Positions 51,592 to 60,392 are shown, counted from the first letter of the stretch. The stretch: 64,000 nt of DNA from Streptomyces sparsogenes (GCF_001704635.1 NZ_MAXF01000103.1:1-64000), one strand, 5' to 3'. The notes: generated by a model not told the origin, from the sequence alone. Numbers and translations: made by a program.

Positions 51592-51926
51592 AGCTCATCA
51601 CCGCGGTCGTCAAGCCTCACCGGCTGGACGAGATCAAGGAGGCCCTGCAGGCCTTCGGGGTCCACGGCCTGACCGTCACCGAGGCCAGCGGCTACGGCCG
51701 CCAGCGCGGCCACACCGAGGTCTACCGGGGCGCCGAGTACACCGTCGACCTGGTGCCCAAGGTCCGCGTCGAGGTGCTGGTCGAGGACGACGACGCCGAC
51801 GACCTGATCGAGGTCGTGGTCAAGGCGGCCCGCACCGGCAAGATCGGCGACGGCAAGGTCTGGAGCGTCCCCGTCGAGACGGCGGTACGGGTGCGCACCG
51901 GCGAGCGCGGCCCGGACGCGCTCTGA
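51588..51926 (+). CDS. glnK: PII signal protein GlnK
   Basis: A 112-residue trimeric sensor of ATP/ADP and 2-oxoglutarate. It has MKLITAVVKPHRLDEIKEAL, the T-loop GHTEVYRGAEY with tyrosine 51, and the C-terminal B-loop KIGDGKVWSVPVE. In Streptomyces this tyrosine is adenylylated by GlnD rather than uridylylated. It binds AmtB to close the channel when ammonium is ample; gene order and 4-bp overlap with amtB support this. Confidence 0.98.
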   Translation: MKLITAVVKPHRLDEIKEALQAFGVHGLTVTEASGYGRQRGHTEVYRGAEYTVDLVPKVRVEVLVEDDDADDLIEVVVKAARTGKIGDGKVWSVPVETAVRVRTGERGPDAL

Positions 51927-51985
51927 GAAACCCCACCACCCGGACGTTCCTCCCTGTGACCGAGGACTGTGACCGAGGAGCCGAG

Positions 51986-54703
51986 TTGACGGAAAGCGTC
52001 GAGGCGAAGACGGAGGCGGCGTCCGGGACGGCGTCCGGGACGGCGGCCGACTCGGTGCCCGGCGGCTACGCGGCGGCCCGGCTGCGACTCCTCCAGGAGG
52101 AGTCGCGGTCCGGGCCGCCGCGCCGTACCGCCCTCGCCGAGCTCACCGACCAGTGGCTGGCCGCGCTGCTGACCGGCGGCGCACGGGAGGCGGGCATCGC
52201 CGAGCGGGACGGCCACGCGCAGGGCGTCGCCCTCGTCGCGGTCGGCGGCTACGGGCGCGGCGAGCTGTCCCCCCGCAGCGACCTGGACGTGCTGCTGCTC
52301 CACGACGGCTCCGCCGACGCCCCGGCCATCGCCGCGCTCGCCGACCACGTCTGGTACCCGGTGTGGGACCTGGGCCTCGCCCTCGACCACTCCGTACGCA
52401 CCCCCGACCAGGCCCGCAAGACCGCGGGCGAGGACCTGAAGGCACAGCTCGGCCTGCTGGACGCGCGGCACATCGCGGGCGACGCCGCGCTCACCGCCGG
52501 GCTGCGCACCGCCGTCCTCGCCGACTGGCGCGCCCAGGCGCCCAGGCGCCTGCCCGAACTGCGGGAGCTGGGCCAGGAGCGCGCCCGGCGCCACGGCGAG
52601 CTGCAGTACCTGCTGGAACCGGACCTCAAGGAGGCACGCGGCGGGCTGCGCGACGCGACGGCGCTGCGGGCCGTCGCCGCCTCCTGGCTCGCCGACGCGC
52701 CCCGCGAGGGCCTCACCGAGGCGCGCCGTCGGCTGCTGGACGCCCGCGACGCGCTGCACCTGACCACCGGACGGGCCACCGACCGGCTCGCGCTGCAGGA
52801 GCAGGACCAGGTCGCGGCCGACCTCGGTCTGCTCGACGCCGACACCCTGCTGCGCCAGGTCTACGAGTCGGCCCGGACGATCTCGTACGCGAGCGATGTG
52901 ACCTGGCGCGAGGTCGAGCGGGTGCTGCGCGCCCGGTCGGCCCGGCCGCGGTTGCGCGGCCTCCTCGGCGGCCGCGGGCGCGGCGGCTCCCAGGCGGGCG
53001 GCGCGGGCGCGGCGGAGCGCAGCCCGCTCGCCGAGGGCGTCGTCGAGCAGGACGGCGAGGTGGTGCTGGCGCGCGCCGCGCGCCCCGAGCGCGACCCCGT
53101 GCTTCCGCTGCGGGCCGCGGCCGCCGCGGCCCAGGCCGGGCTGCCGCTGTCCCTGCACGCCGTACGGCGCCTGGCCGCCGCCGCGCGCCCCCTGCCCGTG
53201 CCGTGGCCACCCGAGGCCAGGGAGCAGCTGGTGACGCTGCTCGGCGCGGGCGAGTCCACCGTGGGGGTCTGGGAGGCGCTGGAGGCCGAGGGCCTGATCA
53301 CCCGGCTGCTGCCCGACTGGGAGCGGGTGCGCTGCCGCCCGCAGCGCAACCCCGTGCACCGCTGGACCGTGGACCGCCACCTCGTCGAGACCGCCGTACG
53401 GGCCAGCGCGCTCAGCCGCCGCGTGGGCCGCCCCGACCTGCTGCTGATCGCCGCGCTGCTGCACGACATCGGCAAGGGCTGGCCCGGCGACCACTCGGTG
53501 GCGGGCGAGACCATCGCCCGGGACGTGGCGACCCGGATCGGCTTCGACCGAGCCGACGTCGCCGTGCTGGCCACGCTGGTCCGCCACCACCTGCTGCTCA
53601 TCGAGACCGCCACCCGCCGGGACCTGGACGACCCCGCCACCGTGGCCTCGGCCGCCGAGGCCGTCGGCTCCACCACCACCCTGGAGCTGCTGCACGCCCT
53701 CACCGAGGCCGACGCGCTCGCCACCGGTCCCGCCGCCTGGAGCGCCTGGCGCGGCTCGCTCGTCGCCGACCTGGTCAAGCGGGTCGCGGGGGTCCTGGCC
53801 GGCGAGCCGGCCGCGGACCCGTCCGCGCCGCAGCAGACCACGGCCGAGCAGGAGCGGCTGGCGATCGAGGCCTGGCGCACCGGCGGCCCCGTGCTGGCCC
53901 TGCACGCCCGCTCGGAGGCGCTGCCCTCCGGGGAGCCGGCCGAGGCCCGGGCGGGCGCCCCGGCCTCCGGCGCCCTGGCCTCTGGCGCCCCGGCCTCCGG
54001 CGCGCCGGACAGGCGGACCGGCGCGCAGCCCGGCACCCGGTCCCACGCTGAGCCCGGCGCGGAGCCCGGCACGGAGTCCATCGGCGTGGAGCTGCTGATC
54101 GCCGTCCCCGACCAGCCCGGCGTGCTGCCCGCCGCGGCCGGCGTGCTGGCACTGCACCGGCTGACCGTACGGGCGGCGGACCTGCGCGCCGTCGGGCTGC
54201 CGGAGGAGCTGACCGGCCCCGCGGCCCCGGACCCCGCCCGCCCCGCGCCCGGGGCCGGGGCCGGCCCGGGCGTGCTGCTGCTGAGCTGGCGGGTGGCCGC
54301 CGAGTACGGCTCGCTGCCGCAGGCCGCGCGGCTGCGCAAGGACCTGCTGCGGGCCCTGGACGGGTCGCTCGACATCGTCGCCCGGCTCGCCGAGCGCGAG
54401 GCCGCCTACCGCGGCTACCCCCGCCGCCGCGGCGTCCACGCCCCGCCCCCGCGGGTCACCGTCGCGCCGGGCAGCTCCCGGCTCGCCACGGTGATCGAGG
54501 TGCGCGCCCAGGACGCCCCCGGACTGCTGCACCGCATCGGCCGCGCGCTGGAGGACGCGGGGGTGACGGTGCGCAGCGCCCACGTCAGCACGCTCGGCGC
54601 CAACGCGGTGGACGCCTTCTACGTCACCGACGCCTCCGGCGCCCCGCTGCGGCCCGTCCGCGCGGCGGAGGTGGCCCGGGAGGTCGAGCGCGCGCTGAGG
54701 TGA
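51986..54703 (+). CDS. glnD: PII nucleotidyltransferase GlnD
   Basis: A 905-residue enzyme that modifies GlnK. The nucleotidyltransferase motif GGYGRGELSPRSDLDVLLL is at about 85, the HD domain (LLHDIGKGWPGDHSVAG) near 492, and two ACT domains start near 699 and 834 (TVIEVRAQDAPGLLHRIGRAL). TTG 51986 is chosen for GAGGAG 5 bases upstream; GTG 51956 lacks a ribosome site. Between HD and the first ACT domain lies a 50-residue insert with GAPASGALASGAPASGAP repeats, probably a flexible linker. It is the last gene of the amtB operon. Confidence 0.95.
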   Translation: MTESVEAKTEAASGTASGTAADSVPGGYAAARLRLLQEESRSGPPRRTALAELTDQWLAALLTGGAREAGIAERDGHAQGVALVAVGGYGRGELSPRSDLDVLLLHDGSADAPAIAALADHVWYPVWDLGLALDHSVRTPDQARKTAGEDLKAQLGLLDARHIAGDAALTAGLRTAVLADWRAQAPRRLPELRELGQERARRHGELQYLLEPDLKEARGGLRDATALRAVAASWLADAPREGLTEARRRLLDARDALHLTTGRATDRLALQEQDQVAADLGLLDADTLLRQVYESARTISYASDVTWREVERVLRARSARPRLRGLLGGRGRGGSQAGGAGAAERSPLAEGVVEQDGEVVLARAARPERDPVLPLRAAAAAAQAGLPLSLHAVRRLAAAARPLPVPWPPEAREQLVTLLGAGESTVGVWEALEAEGLITRLLPDWERVRCRPQRNPVHRWTVDRHLVETAVRASALSRRVGRPDLLLIAALLHDIGKGWPGDHSVAGETIARDVATRIGFDRADVAVLATLVRHHLLLIETATRRDLDDPATVASAAEAVGSTTTLELLHALTEADALATGPAAWSAWRGSLVADLVKRVAGVLAGEPAADPSAPQQTTAEQERLAIEAWRTGGPVLALHARSEALPSGEPAEARAGAPASGALASGAPASGAPDRRTGAQPGTRSHAEPGAEPGTESIGVELLIAVPDQPGVLPAAAGVLALHRLTVRAADLRAVGLPEELTGPAAPDPARPAPGAGAGPGVLLLSWRVAAEYGSLPQAARLRKDLLRALDGSLDIVARLAEREAAYRGYPRRRGVHAPPPRVTVAPGSSRLATVIEVRAQDAPGLLHRIGRALEDAGVTVRSAHVSTLGANAVDAFYVTDASGAPLRPVRAAEVAREVERALR

Positions 54704-54760
54704 GCATTGCTGTCGCGTAACCCGCGCTCACCGTGGACGTTGTACTTCCCGCCCTGCCTG

Positions 54761-54850
54761 ACTCGCCCCGCCCGAGCGGGGATGGTCCGGTCGCCGCGAG
54801 GCGGTCCGAGAGGGCATCGATGTGCTCCCCGCGGCATACGGGGACTCTCC
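54761..54850 (+). CRISPR. Possible relic of a type I-E CRISPR: two degenerate repeats and one 32-bp spacer
   Basis: Repeat A, 54761-54789, has the core CCCCGC-4-GCGGGGATGGTCC. Repeat B, 54822-54850, has GTGCTCCCCGC, a loop, then CGGGG. Both are 29 bases long like type I-E repeats of actinobacteria, and 32 bases separate them, the usual I-E spacer length. The 5' end of A and the 3' end of B are decayed, and B carries one extra loop base. No cas gene is in the window. Confidence 0.45.
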
Positions 54851-54879
54851 CTGCTTGCCCCTATCGGGGCAGGCAGGGA
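54848..54879 (+). promoter_or_regulatory. Stem-loop in the ffh leader
   Basis: A 14-bp stem TCCCTGCTTGCCCC with one G-U pair and loop TATC, 72 bp before the ffh start. It could be the glnD terminator or a structured ffh leader. Confidence 0.6.
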
Positions 54880-54950
54880 CGCTTGGGCTCGCGGGCGGAT
54901 ACTCTGGAGGGCGATTGTCTCCGCCCCCGACCCGAGGATTTACGACCGCC

Positions 54951-56507
54951 GTGTTCGATACCCTTTCCGACCGCTTGGCGAGTACCTTCAAGAACCTCCG
55001 GGGCAAGGGCCGCCTCTCCGAGGCGGACATCGACGCCACGGCGCGTGAGATCCGGATCGCCCTGCTTGAAGCGGACGTCGCGCTTCCGGTCGTCCGGTCC
55101 TTCATCAAGCAGGTCAAAGAGCGGGCCATGGGGGCGGAGGTCTCCCAGGCGCTGAACCCCGCGCAGCAGGTCATCAAGATCGTCAACGAGGAGCTGATCG
55201 GCATCCTCGGCGGCGAGACCCGCCGCCTGCGCTTCGCCAAGCAGCCGCCGACCGTGATCATGCTCGCGGGTCTGCAGGGTGCCGGTAAGACGACGCTCGC
55301 CGGAAAGCTCGGCCGCTGGCTCAAGGGACAGGGCCACGCGCCGCTGCTGGTCGCCTGTGACCTGCAGCGCCCCAACGCCGTCAACCAGCTCTCGGTGGTC
55401 GCCGAGCGGGCCGGTGTCGCGGTCTTCGCCCCGGAGCCGGGCAACGGCGTGGGCGACCCGGTGAAGGTGGCCCAGGACTCGATCGAGTTCGCCAGGACCA
55501 AGCAGCACGACGTCGTGATCGTCGACACCGCCGGCCGCCTGGGCATCGACCAGGAGCTGATGCAGCAGGCCGCGGACATCCGCGACGCGGTCAGCCCGGA
55601 CGAGGTCCTCTTCGTCGTCGACGCGATGATCGGCCAGGACGCGGTGAACACCGCCGAGGCCTTCCGCGACGGCGTGGGCTTCGACGGCGTGGTGCTCTCC
55701 AAGCTCGACGGCGACGCGCGCGGCGGTGCCGCGCTGTCCATCGCGCATGTCACCGGCCGCCAGATCATGTTCGCCTCCAACGGCGAGAAGCTGGACGACT
55801 TCGACGCGTTCCACCCGGACCGCATGGCGTCCCGCATCCTCGGCATGGGCGACATGCTCAGCCTGATCGAGAAGGCCGAGCAGACCTTCAGCCAGCAAGA
55901 GGCCGAGAAGATGGCGGCCAAGCTGGCGAAGGGCCCCAAGGAGTTCACGCTCGACGACTTCCTGGCCCAGATGGAGCAGGTCCGCAAGATGGGCTCCATC
56001 TCCAAGCTGCTCGGCATGCTCCCGGGCATGGGTCAGATCAAGGAGCAGATCAACAACCTCGACGAGCGGGACGTGGACCGCACCGCCGCGATCATCAAGT
56101 CGATGACCCCGGCCGAGCGCCAGGACCCGACCATCATCAACGGCTCGCGCCGCGCCCGTATCGCCCGCGGCTCGGGGGTCGAGGTGAGCGCCGTGAAGAA
56201 CCTGGTGGAGCGGTTCTTCGACGCGCGCAAGATGATGTCGAAGATGGCCCAGGGCGGCATGCCGGGCATGCCGGGGATGCCCGGCATGGGCGGTGGCGCC
56301 GCCAAGCGCAAGGGCAAGCAGCAGAAGAAGGCCAAGGGGCGGCAGCGCTCCGGCAACCCGCTCAAGCGGGCGCAGGAGGAGCAGCAGGCGGCTGAGCGCA
56401 GGGCGGCGGCCCAGCAAGGAGGCGCGTTCGGGCTGCCCGGAGGCGGTCAGGACGCGGCGGACTTCGAACTGCCGCAGGAGTTCAAGAACTTCCTGCCCCC
56501 CAAGTGA
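54951..56507 (+). CDS. ffh: Signal recognition particle protein Ffh
   Basis: A 518-residue SRP54 GTPase. The N domain starts MFDTLSDRLASTFKNLRGKG. GTPase motifs are GLQGAGKTTLAGKLG near 106, DTAGRLGID near 190 and SKLDGDARGGAALS near 245. The M domain (IKSMTPAERQDP, GSRRARIARGSG) binds SRP RNA and signal sequences and is followed by a methionine/glycine run MPGMPGMPGMGGG and a Lys/Arg/Gln-rich tail. GTG 54951 is the family start. It partners with FtsY. Confidence 0.97.
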   Translation: MFDTLSDRLASTFKNLRGKGRLSEADIDATAREIRIALLEADVALPVVRSFIKQVKERAMGAEVSQALNPAQQVIKIVNEELIGILGGETRRLRFAKQPPTVIMLAGLQGAGKTTLAGKLGRWLKGQGHAPLLVACDLQRPNAVNQLSVVAERAGVAVFAPEPGNGVGDPVKVAQDSIEFARTKQHDVVIVDTAGRLGIDQELMQQAADIRDAVSPDEVLFVVDAMIGQDAVNTAEAFRDGVGFDGVVLSKLDGDARGGAALSIAHVTGRQIMFASNGEKLDDFDAFHPDRMASRILGMGDMLSLIEKAEQTFSQQEAEKMAAKLAKGPKEFTLDDFLAQMEQVRKMGSISKLLGMLPGMGQIKEQINNLDERDVDRTAAIIKSMTPAERQDPTIINGSRRARIARGSGVEVSAVKNLVERFFDARKMMSKMAQGGMPGMPGMPGMGGGAAKRKGKQQKKAKGRQRSGNPLKRAQEEQQAAERRAAAQQGGAFGLPGGGQDAADFELPQEFKNFLPPK

Positions 56508-56512
56508 CGCCA

Positions 56513-56542
56513 GGGGTGGGGTGCCCGCGGGCACCCCACCCC
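56513..56542 (+). terminator. ffh terminator
   Basis: A 14-bp perfect inverted repeat GGGGTGGGGTGCCC around GC, 6 bp behind the ffh stop, followed by GAAAACCCC. Confidence 0.85.
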
Positions 56543-56576
56543 GAAAACCCCGCAAAGCGGCGGGGAGCAACAGCTT

Positions 56577-56639
56577 CATCGGGTTACCGCATCGCTGATT
56601 GCCCGGATCACCTCCGCGATGGCGGAGAGCAACCCGATG
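56577..56639. repeat. Nested inverted repeat between ffh and the methyltransferase
   Basis: Outer arms CATCGGGTT (56577-56585) and AACCCGATG (56631-56639) enclose an inner stem CTCCGC/GCGGAG (56612-56627). It lies between two convergent genes and is separate from the ffh terminator. Confidence 0.65.
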
Positions 56640-56699
56640 TGACCACCGGGCCCAGGTATCAACGAGCGCGCGTGCGAACGAGTTACGCCCGCGGGCCCC

Positions 56700-57671
56700 T
56701 CACACCCGCGCGATCAGATAGCGCAGTACGTTCTCCATCCACACCGTGCCGTCCGCACGCCGGTACGGATGGAGCGCTTCCGCGATCTCCTTGCGCACCT
56801 GGGTCGGGTCCGTGGCCCGCTCCGCCGCGTCGAAGAGCCCGGTCGACAGCAGCCCGCGCACCGCGCTGTCCATGTCGGCGTACCCGAACGGGCAGGCCAC
56901 CCGGCCCGACCCGTCGGGCCGCAGCCCGGCCCGCTGGGCCAGGTGCTCCAGGTCGTCCCTGCCGCACGGCTGCCAGCGCGCGGGGGAGGGGGCACCTCCC
57001 AGCGGTAGCTGGGGGAACATCGGATCGGCCAGCCGCGCGCCCACGCGCAGCACCGTCGAGGTCGCGCACCGCTCCGGCGGGCCCCAGCCGGCCAGTACGA
57101 CCGGGCTGCCCGGCTCGGCGAGGGCGGCGGCCGCGGCCAGCCGCCCGGACAGGGCGTCGCCGGGACCGGACGGCCCGCCGCCGGAGCCGATAGCGGACAG
57201 GGGCTCGAACGCCGTGACGACGGTGAAGCCCGTTCCCGACCCCGTTCCCGTCCCCGATCCCGCCGCTTCGGCCCCCGTCCCCTTCAGGGCGTCCCCCAAG
57301 CCGCCGTCGCCCAGACGGACCAGACGCGCGGCCCTCTCCGGCGCGCCCGGATGCGCGCCCGGCCGTGGGCCCGGCCGGGCCAGCAGCCGCTCGCGGGCGA
57401 GCTCCAGGCGCTCCTCGTCCGGGTCCACCCCGCAGACCGCGGCGCCGCGCGCCGCCGCCATGAGGAGAGCCAGGCCCGAGCCGCAGCCCAGGCCCAGCAG
57501 CCGGGTCCCGGTGCCGACCTCCAGCCGTTCGTACACGGCCTCGTACAGCGGCACCAGCATCCGTTCCTGGATCTCCGCCCAGTCGCGGGCGCGGGAGCGG
57601 GGTGCCGCCGCGCTCGGCGAGGAGGGGTGCGGGGGGTGCGGGACGTGCTGCCGTACGAGCGTAGATGTCAT
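56700..57671 (-). CDS. SAM-dependent methyltransferase
   Basis: A 323-residue class I methyltransferase. RARDWAEIQERMLVPLYEAVYERLEV leads to the SAM-binding motif RLLGLGCGSGLALLMAAARG near 65, then GVDPDEERLELARERL. The C-terminal part (QRAGLRPDGSGRVACPFGYAD, STGLFDAAERATDPTQVRKE) is conserved in Streptomyces from memory. Residues about 217-230 (FPQLPLGGAPSPAR) are encoded by an inserted 28-bp hairpin element and its flank, which kept the frame. ATG 57671 gives the family start MTSTLVRQ. The substrate is unknown. Confidence 0.88.
   Translation of the reverse strand: MTSTLVRQHVPHPPHPSSPSAAAPRSRARDWAEIQERMLVPLYEAVYERLEVGTGTRLLGLGCGSGLALLMAAARGAAVCGVDPDEERLELARERLLARPGPRPGAHPGAPERAARLVRLGDGGLGDALKGTGAEAAGSGTGTGSGTGFTVVTAFEPLSAIGSGGGPSGPGDALSGRLAAAAALAEPGSPVVLAGWGPPERCATSTVLRVGARLADPMFPQLPLGGAPSPARWQPCGRDDLEHLAQRAGLRPDGSGRVACPFGYADMDSAVRGLLSTGLFDAAERATDPTQVRKEIAEALHPYRRADGTVWMENVLRYLIARV
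56988..57015. repeat. 28-bp hairpin element, copy 2, inside the methyltransferase gene
   Basis: Only one base differs from copy 1 at 17597-17624 (CACCTCCC instead of TACCTCCC). It contributes the residues QLPLGGAP to the methyltransferase without breaking the frame. Confidence 0.9.
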
Positions 57672-57981
57672 CGAAAGCGCCCCAATCCGACGAGAGCATG
57701 AGCCAAGAGCCTGTTGCCACCGTTGTGCGCTGCGCGATCCCACCCCGTATGCCAGGGAACTCCGCATCCGTCCGCGCGTCCAGAGCTTTCACGGCCGTGC
57801 TTACGTGCCCCCGCTGTGCGCCCCCGCACGCCCCCTCTGTCTTCTCTTGTCTTCTCTGTCTTCCGAGGCCCGGTTGTCGCCCGGCTACCGCTGGGAGGTG
57901 CCCGCTGCCGGGGCGGCTCCCCTTGATGGCCTGTCCAGCCGGATTCACGGTTACGCGGGCCGCCGCCGTACGATCGGCGCC
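57672..57981 (+). other. 310-bp region between methyltransferase and proS
   Basis: The region separates divergent genes. It holds a pyrimidine tract (CTTCTCTTGTCTTCTCTGTC, 57841-57860) and copy 3 of the hairpin element. No T-box or other riboswitch fold was recognised, and no gene. Confidence 0.5.
57883..57903. repeat. 28-bp hairpin element, copy 3 (inverted, incomplete)
   Basis: GCTACCGCTGGGAGGTGCCC is the reverse complement of the element core. The outer G-run on one side has diverged to CCGG. Confidence 0.8.
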
Positions 57982-59397
57982 ATGGCGAAGGCTCCCGTTC
58001 TCACCCCCCAGGCGGAGGATTTCCCGCGCTGGTACCAGGATTTGATCAACAAGGCCGAACTGGCCGACAACGGCCCGGTGCGCGGCACCATGGTCATCCG
58101 ACCGTACGGCTACGGGCTCTGGGAGCGGATGCAGCAGGACATGGATGCCCGGATCAAGGCCGTGGGCGTCCAGAACGCGTACTTCCCCCTCTTCATCCCG
58201 CAGTCGTACCTGACCAGGGAGGCGGAGCACGTCGAGGGGTTCGCCCCCGAGCTCGCCGTCGTCACCCACGGCGGCGGGAAGAAGCTCGAGGAGCCGGTGG
58301 TGGTGCGGCCCACCTCCGAGACGATCATCAACGAGTACTTCTCGAAGTGGGTGCAGAGCTACCGCGACCTGCCGCTGCTGATCAACCAGTGGGCCAACGT
58401 GGTGCGTTGGGAGCTGCGGCCGCGGCTCTTCCTGCGGACCTCCGAGTTCCTGTGGCAGGAGGGGCACACCGCCCACGCCACGTACGAGGACGCCCGCGAC
58501 TTCGCCGCCCGCATCCACCGGCACGTCTACGCGGACTTCATGGAGAACGTGCTGGCCATGGACGTCGTGCTGGGCCGCAAGACCGCCAAGGAGCGCTTCG
58601 CGGGCGCCATCAACACCCTCACCCTGGAGGGGATGATGGGCGACGGCAAGGCGCTGCAACTGGGCACCAGCCATGAGCTGGGCCAGAACTTCGCCCGCGC
58701 GTTCAACACCCAGTTCCTCTCCAAGGACGGCACGCAGGAACTCGTCTGGCAGACCTCCTGGGGCAGCACCACCCGCATGATCGGCGCGCTGGTGATGATG
58801 CACGGCGACGACAACGGGCTGCGCGTCCCGCCGCGGCTGGCGCCCGTCCAGGCCGTCGTGCTGGCCATCAAGGGCGACGAGGCGGTGCTGGCCAAGGTCC
58901 GCGAGATCGGCGACCGGCTGGCGGCGGCCGGGGTGCGGGTCCAGGTGGACGACCGGACCGACACCCCCTTCGGCCGCCGCGCCGTGGACTGGGAGCTCAA
59001 GGGCGTTCCGGTGCGGATCGAGGTCGGCCCGCGCGACCTGGAGGGCGGCACCGCGATGGTGGCGCGGCGCATCCCCGGCGGCAAGGAGCCGGTGCGCCTG
59101 GACCTGCTGCCCGACCTGCTGCCGAAGGTCCTGGAGGAGGACCAGGCGCTGCTGCTGCGCCAGGCGCGGGAGCGGCGCGAGGCCCGGACCTCGGATGTGC
59201 GGACCGTCCAGGAGGCCGCCGAGGCCGCGGCGGCGGGCGGCTGGGCGCGGATCCGGTGGGCGGACCTGGGGCCGGAGGGGGAGGCGGCGCTCGCCGAGCA
59301 GGCCGCGACCGTGCGCTGCCTGGTGGCCGAGGACGGGTCGGTGCCGGACGCCGATGACGCGCCCGGTAACGTCGCCTTTGTCGCGCGCGCCTACTGA
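57982..59397 (+). CDS. proS: Prolyl-tRNA synthetase, short archaeal/eukaryotic-like type
   Basis: A 471-residue class II synthetase. It has YGYGLWERMQQDMDARI, YFPLFIPQSYLTREAEHVEG, the VRPTSETIINEYFSKW and RTSEFLWQEGHTAHA motifs, and LVMMHGDDNGLRVPPRLAP. These are features of the eukaryote-like (type 3) ProRS; the long editing insertion of typical bacterial ProRS is absent. The ATG at 57982 gives the usual start. From memory Streptomyces can also hold a long bacterial ProRS, in which case this is a second copy. Confidence 0.95.
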   Translation: MAKAPVLTPQAEDFPRWYQDLINKAELADNGPVRGTMVIRPYGYGLWERMQQDMDARIKAVGVQNAYFPLFIPQSYLTREAEHVEGFAPELAVVTHGGGKKLEEPVVVRPTSETIINEYFSKWVQSYRDLPLLINQWANVVRWELRPRLFLRTSEFLWQEGHTAHATYEDARDFAARIHRHVYADFMENVLAMDVVLGRKTAKERFAGAINTLTLEGMMGDGKALQLGTSHELGQNFARAFNTQFLSKDGTQELVWQTSWGSTTRMIGALVMMHGDDNGLRVPPRLAPVQAVVLAIKGDEAVLAKVREIGDRLAAAGVRVQVDDRTDTPFGRRAVDWELKGVPVRIEVGPRDLEGGTAMVARRIPGGKEPVRLDLLPDLLPKVLEEDQALLLRQARERREARTSDVRTVQEAAEAAAAGGWARIRWADLGPEGEAALAEQAATVRCLVAEDGSVPDADDAPGNVAFVARAY

Positions 59398-59412
59398 CGC
59401 GCCTCCTGAGCC

Positions 59413-59472
59413 GATCCGGGGTGAAGCCGGGTGATCCGGGGTGAAGCCGGGTGAGCCGGAGTGAACCGGGGG
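59413..59472. repeat. Three 20-bp tandem repeats behind proS
   Basis: Two identical units GATCCGGGGTGAAGCCGGGT (59413-59432, 59433-59452) are followed by a third with three or four changes (59453-59472). They begin 15 bp behind the proS stop. Confidence 0.9.
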
Positions 59473-59643
59473 AGTGGCGGGCGGGGTGTTACGTACCGCC
59501 TTGGTGCGCGGTGGGTGCCTCGTCCACACATTTGCGCACCCGCCCTCCTCGGGGCGCATCAGCGCTGAACTGACTGGTACGTGCAAATTATTTGCGATGC
59601 CCCGGAATCGGAACACCGGGCCCTCCCCGCTCGTTATCACGAC

Positions 59644-60237
59644 GTGAGCACGACACCACCTGTACTCGCCGCGGAACTGGCGCAGGCGTGGGCCGACATT
59701 CAACGGCACCACCCCGAGCTGCCGGATCTCGCCGCGCCCGAATCGCTGATCGGAGAGTCGTCGTCCGCGTGTGGCGCCGAGCTCTCCTTCGAACGGCTGC
59801 TGCACGAGGCAGTCCATGGCATCGCCGCGGCGCGAGGTGTCCGTGACACCTCGCGCGCCGGCCGCTACCACAACCGACGGTTCCTGGCCATCGCCGAGGA
59901 GCTGGGCCTGGACCACTCCGATGAGCCGCATCCCAGCAGCGGCTTCTCCCTGGTCACGCTCAGCCCCGAGGCGAGAAGGCGCTATCGGCCGACCATCGAC
60001 CGGCTGCAGCGTGCCCTCAAGGCGCACACCGTGGCGACCGCCGCCGACACCGCCCGCACCTTCCGCGGGCCGGCCGCCCGGCACGGTTCGTCGGGCGGTG
60101 GGGTCCGGGTGAAGGCGGTGTGCGACTGCGGGCGCAATGTCCGCGTCGTCCCGTCGGTGCTGGCCCAGGCGCCGATCATGTGCGGGGGATGCGGGAAGCC
60201 GTTCCGTATCCCGGAGGCGGTGGCCGCGGTCGGCTGA
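59644..60237 (+). CDS. SprT-like putative zinc metallopeptidase-fold protein
   Basis: A 197-residue protein. FERLLHEAVHGIAAARG near residue 54 contains HExxH, followed by SRAGRYHNRRFLAIAEELGL as in SprT-like proteins, and a zinc ribbon at the end (CDCGRNVRVVPS, then CGGCGKPF). SprT/SPRTN proteins act on DNA-bound proteins; this branch is conserved in actinobacteria with unknown function. GTG 59644 has no ribosome site and may be leaderless, behind a TTATCAC stretch. It precedes rpsP. Confidence 0.85.
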   Translation: MSTTPPVLAAELAQAWADIQRHHPELPDLAAPESLIGESSSACGAELSFERLLHEAVHGIAAARGVRDTSRAGRYHNRRFLAIAEELGLDHSDEPHPSSGFSLVTLSPEARRRYRPTIDRLQRALKAHTVATAADTARTFRGPAARHGSSGGGVRVKAVCDCGRNVRVVPSVLAQAPIMCGGCGKPFRIPEAVAAVG

Positions 60238-60392
60238 CCTGTCACGGTGTGGCACAATGGTCTGCTGTACTCGACAGCCGACCAGGACCCCTCTCTCCTC
60301 CGGCTGACGCGTCCATCGGGCACTCGGGTACCGCAACCCCACGCGGCACTTCGCGGTGCTCAATCACGTCAAGACCAGGAGACACCACTCCC

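Noticed and set aside
57672..57981. A T-box riboswitch before proS
   Set aside because: No T-box sequence or specifier hairpin could be found, and actinobacterial T-boxes known to me precede ileS.
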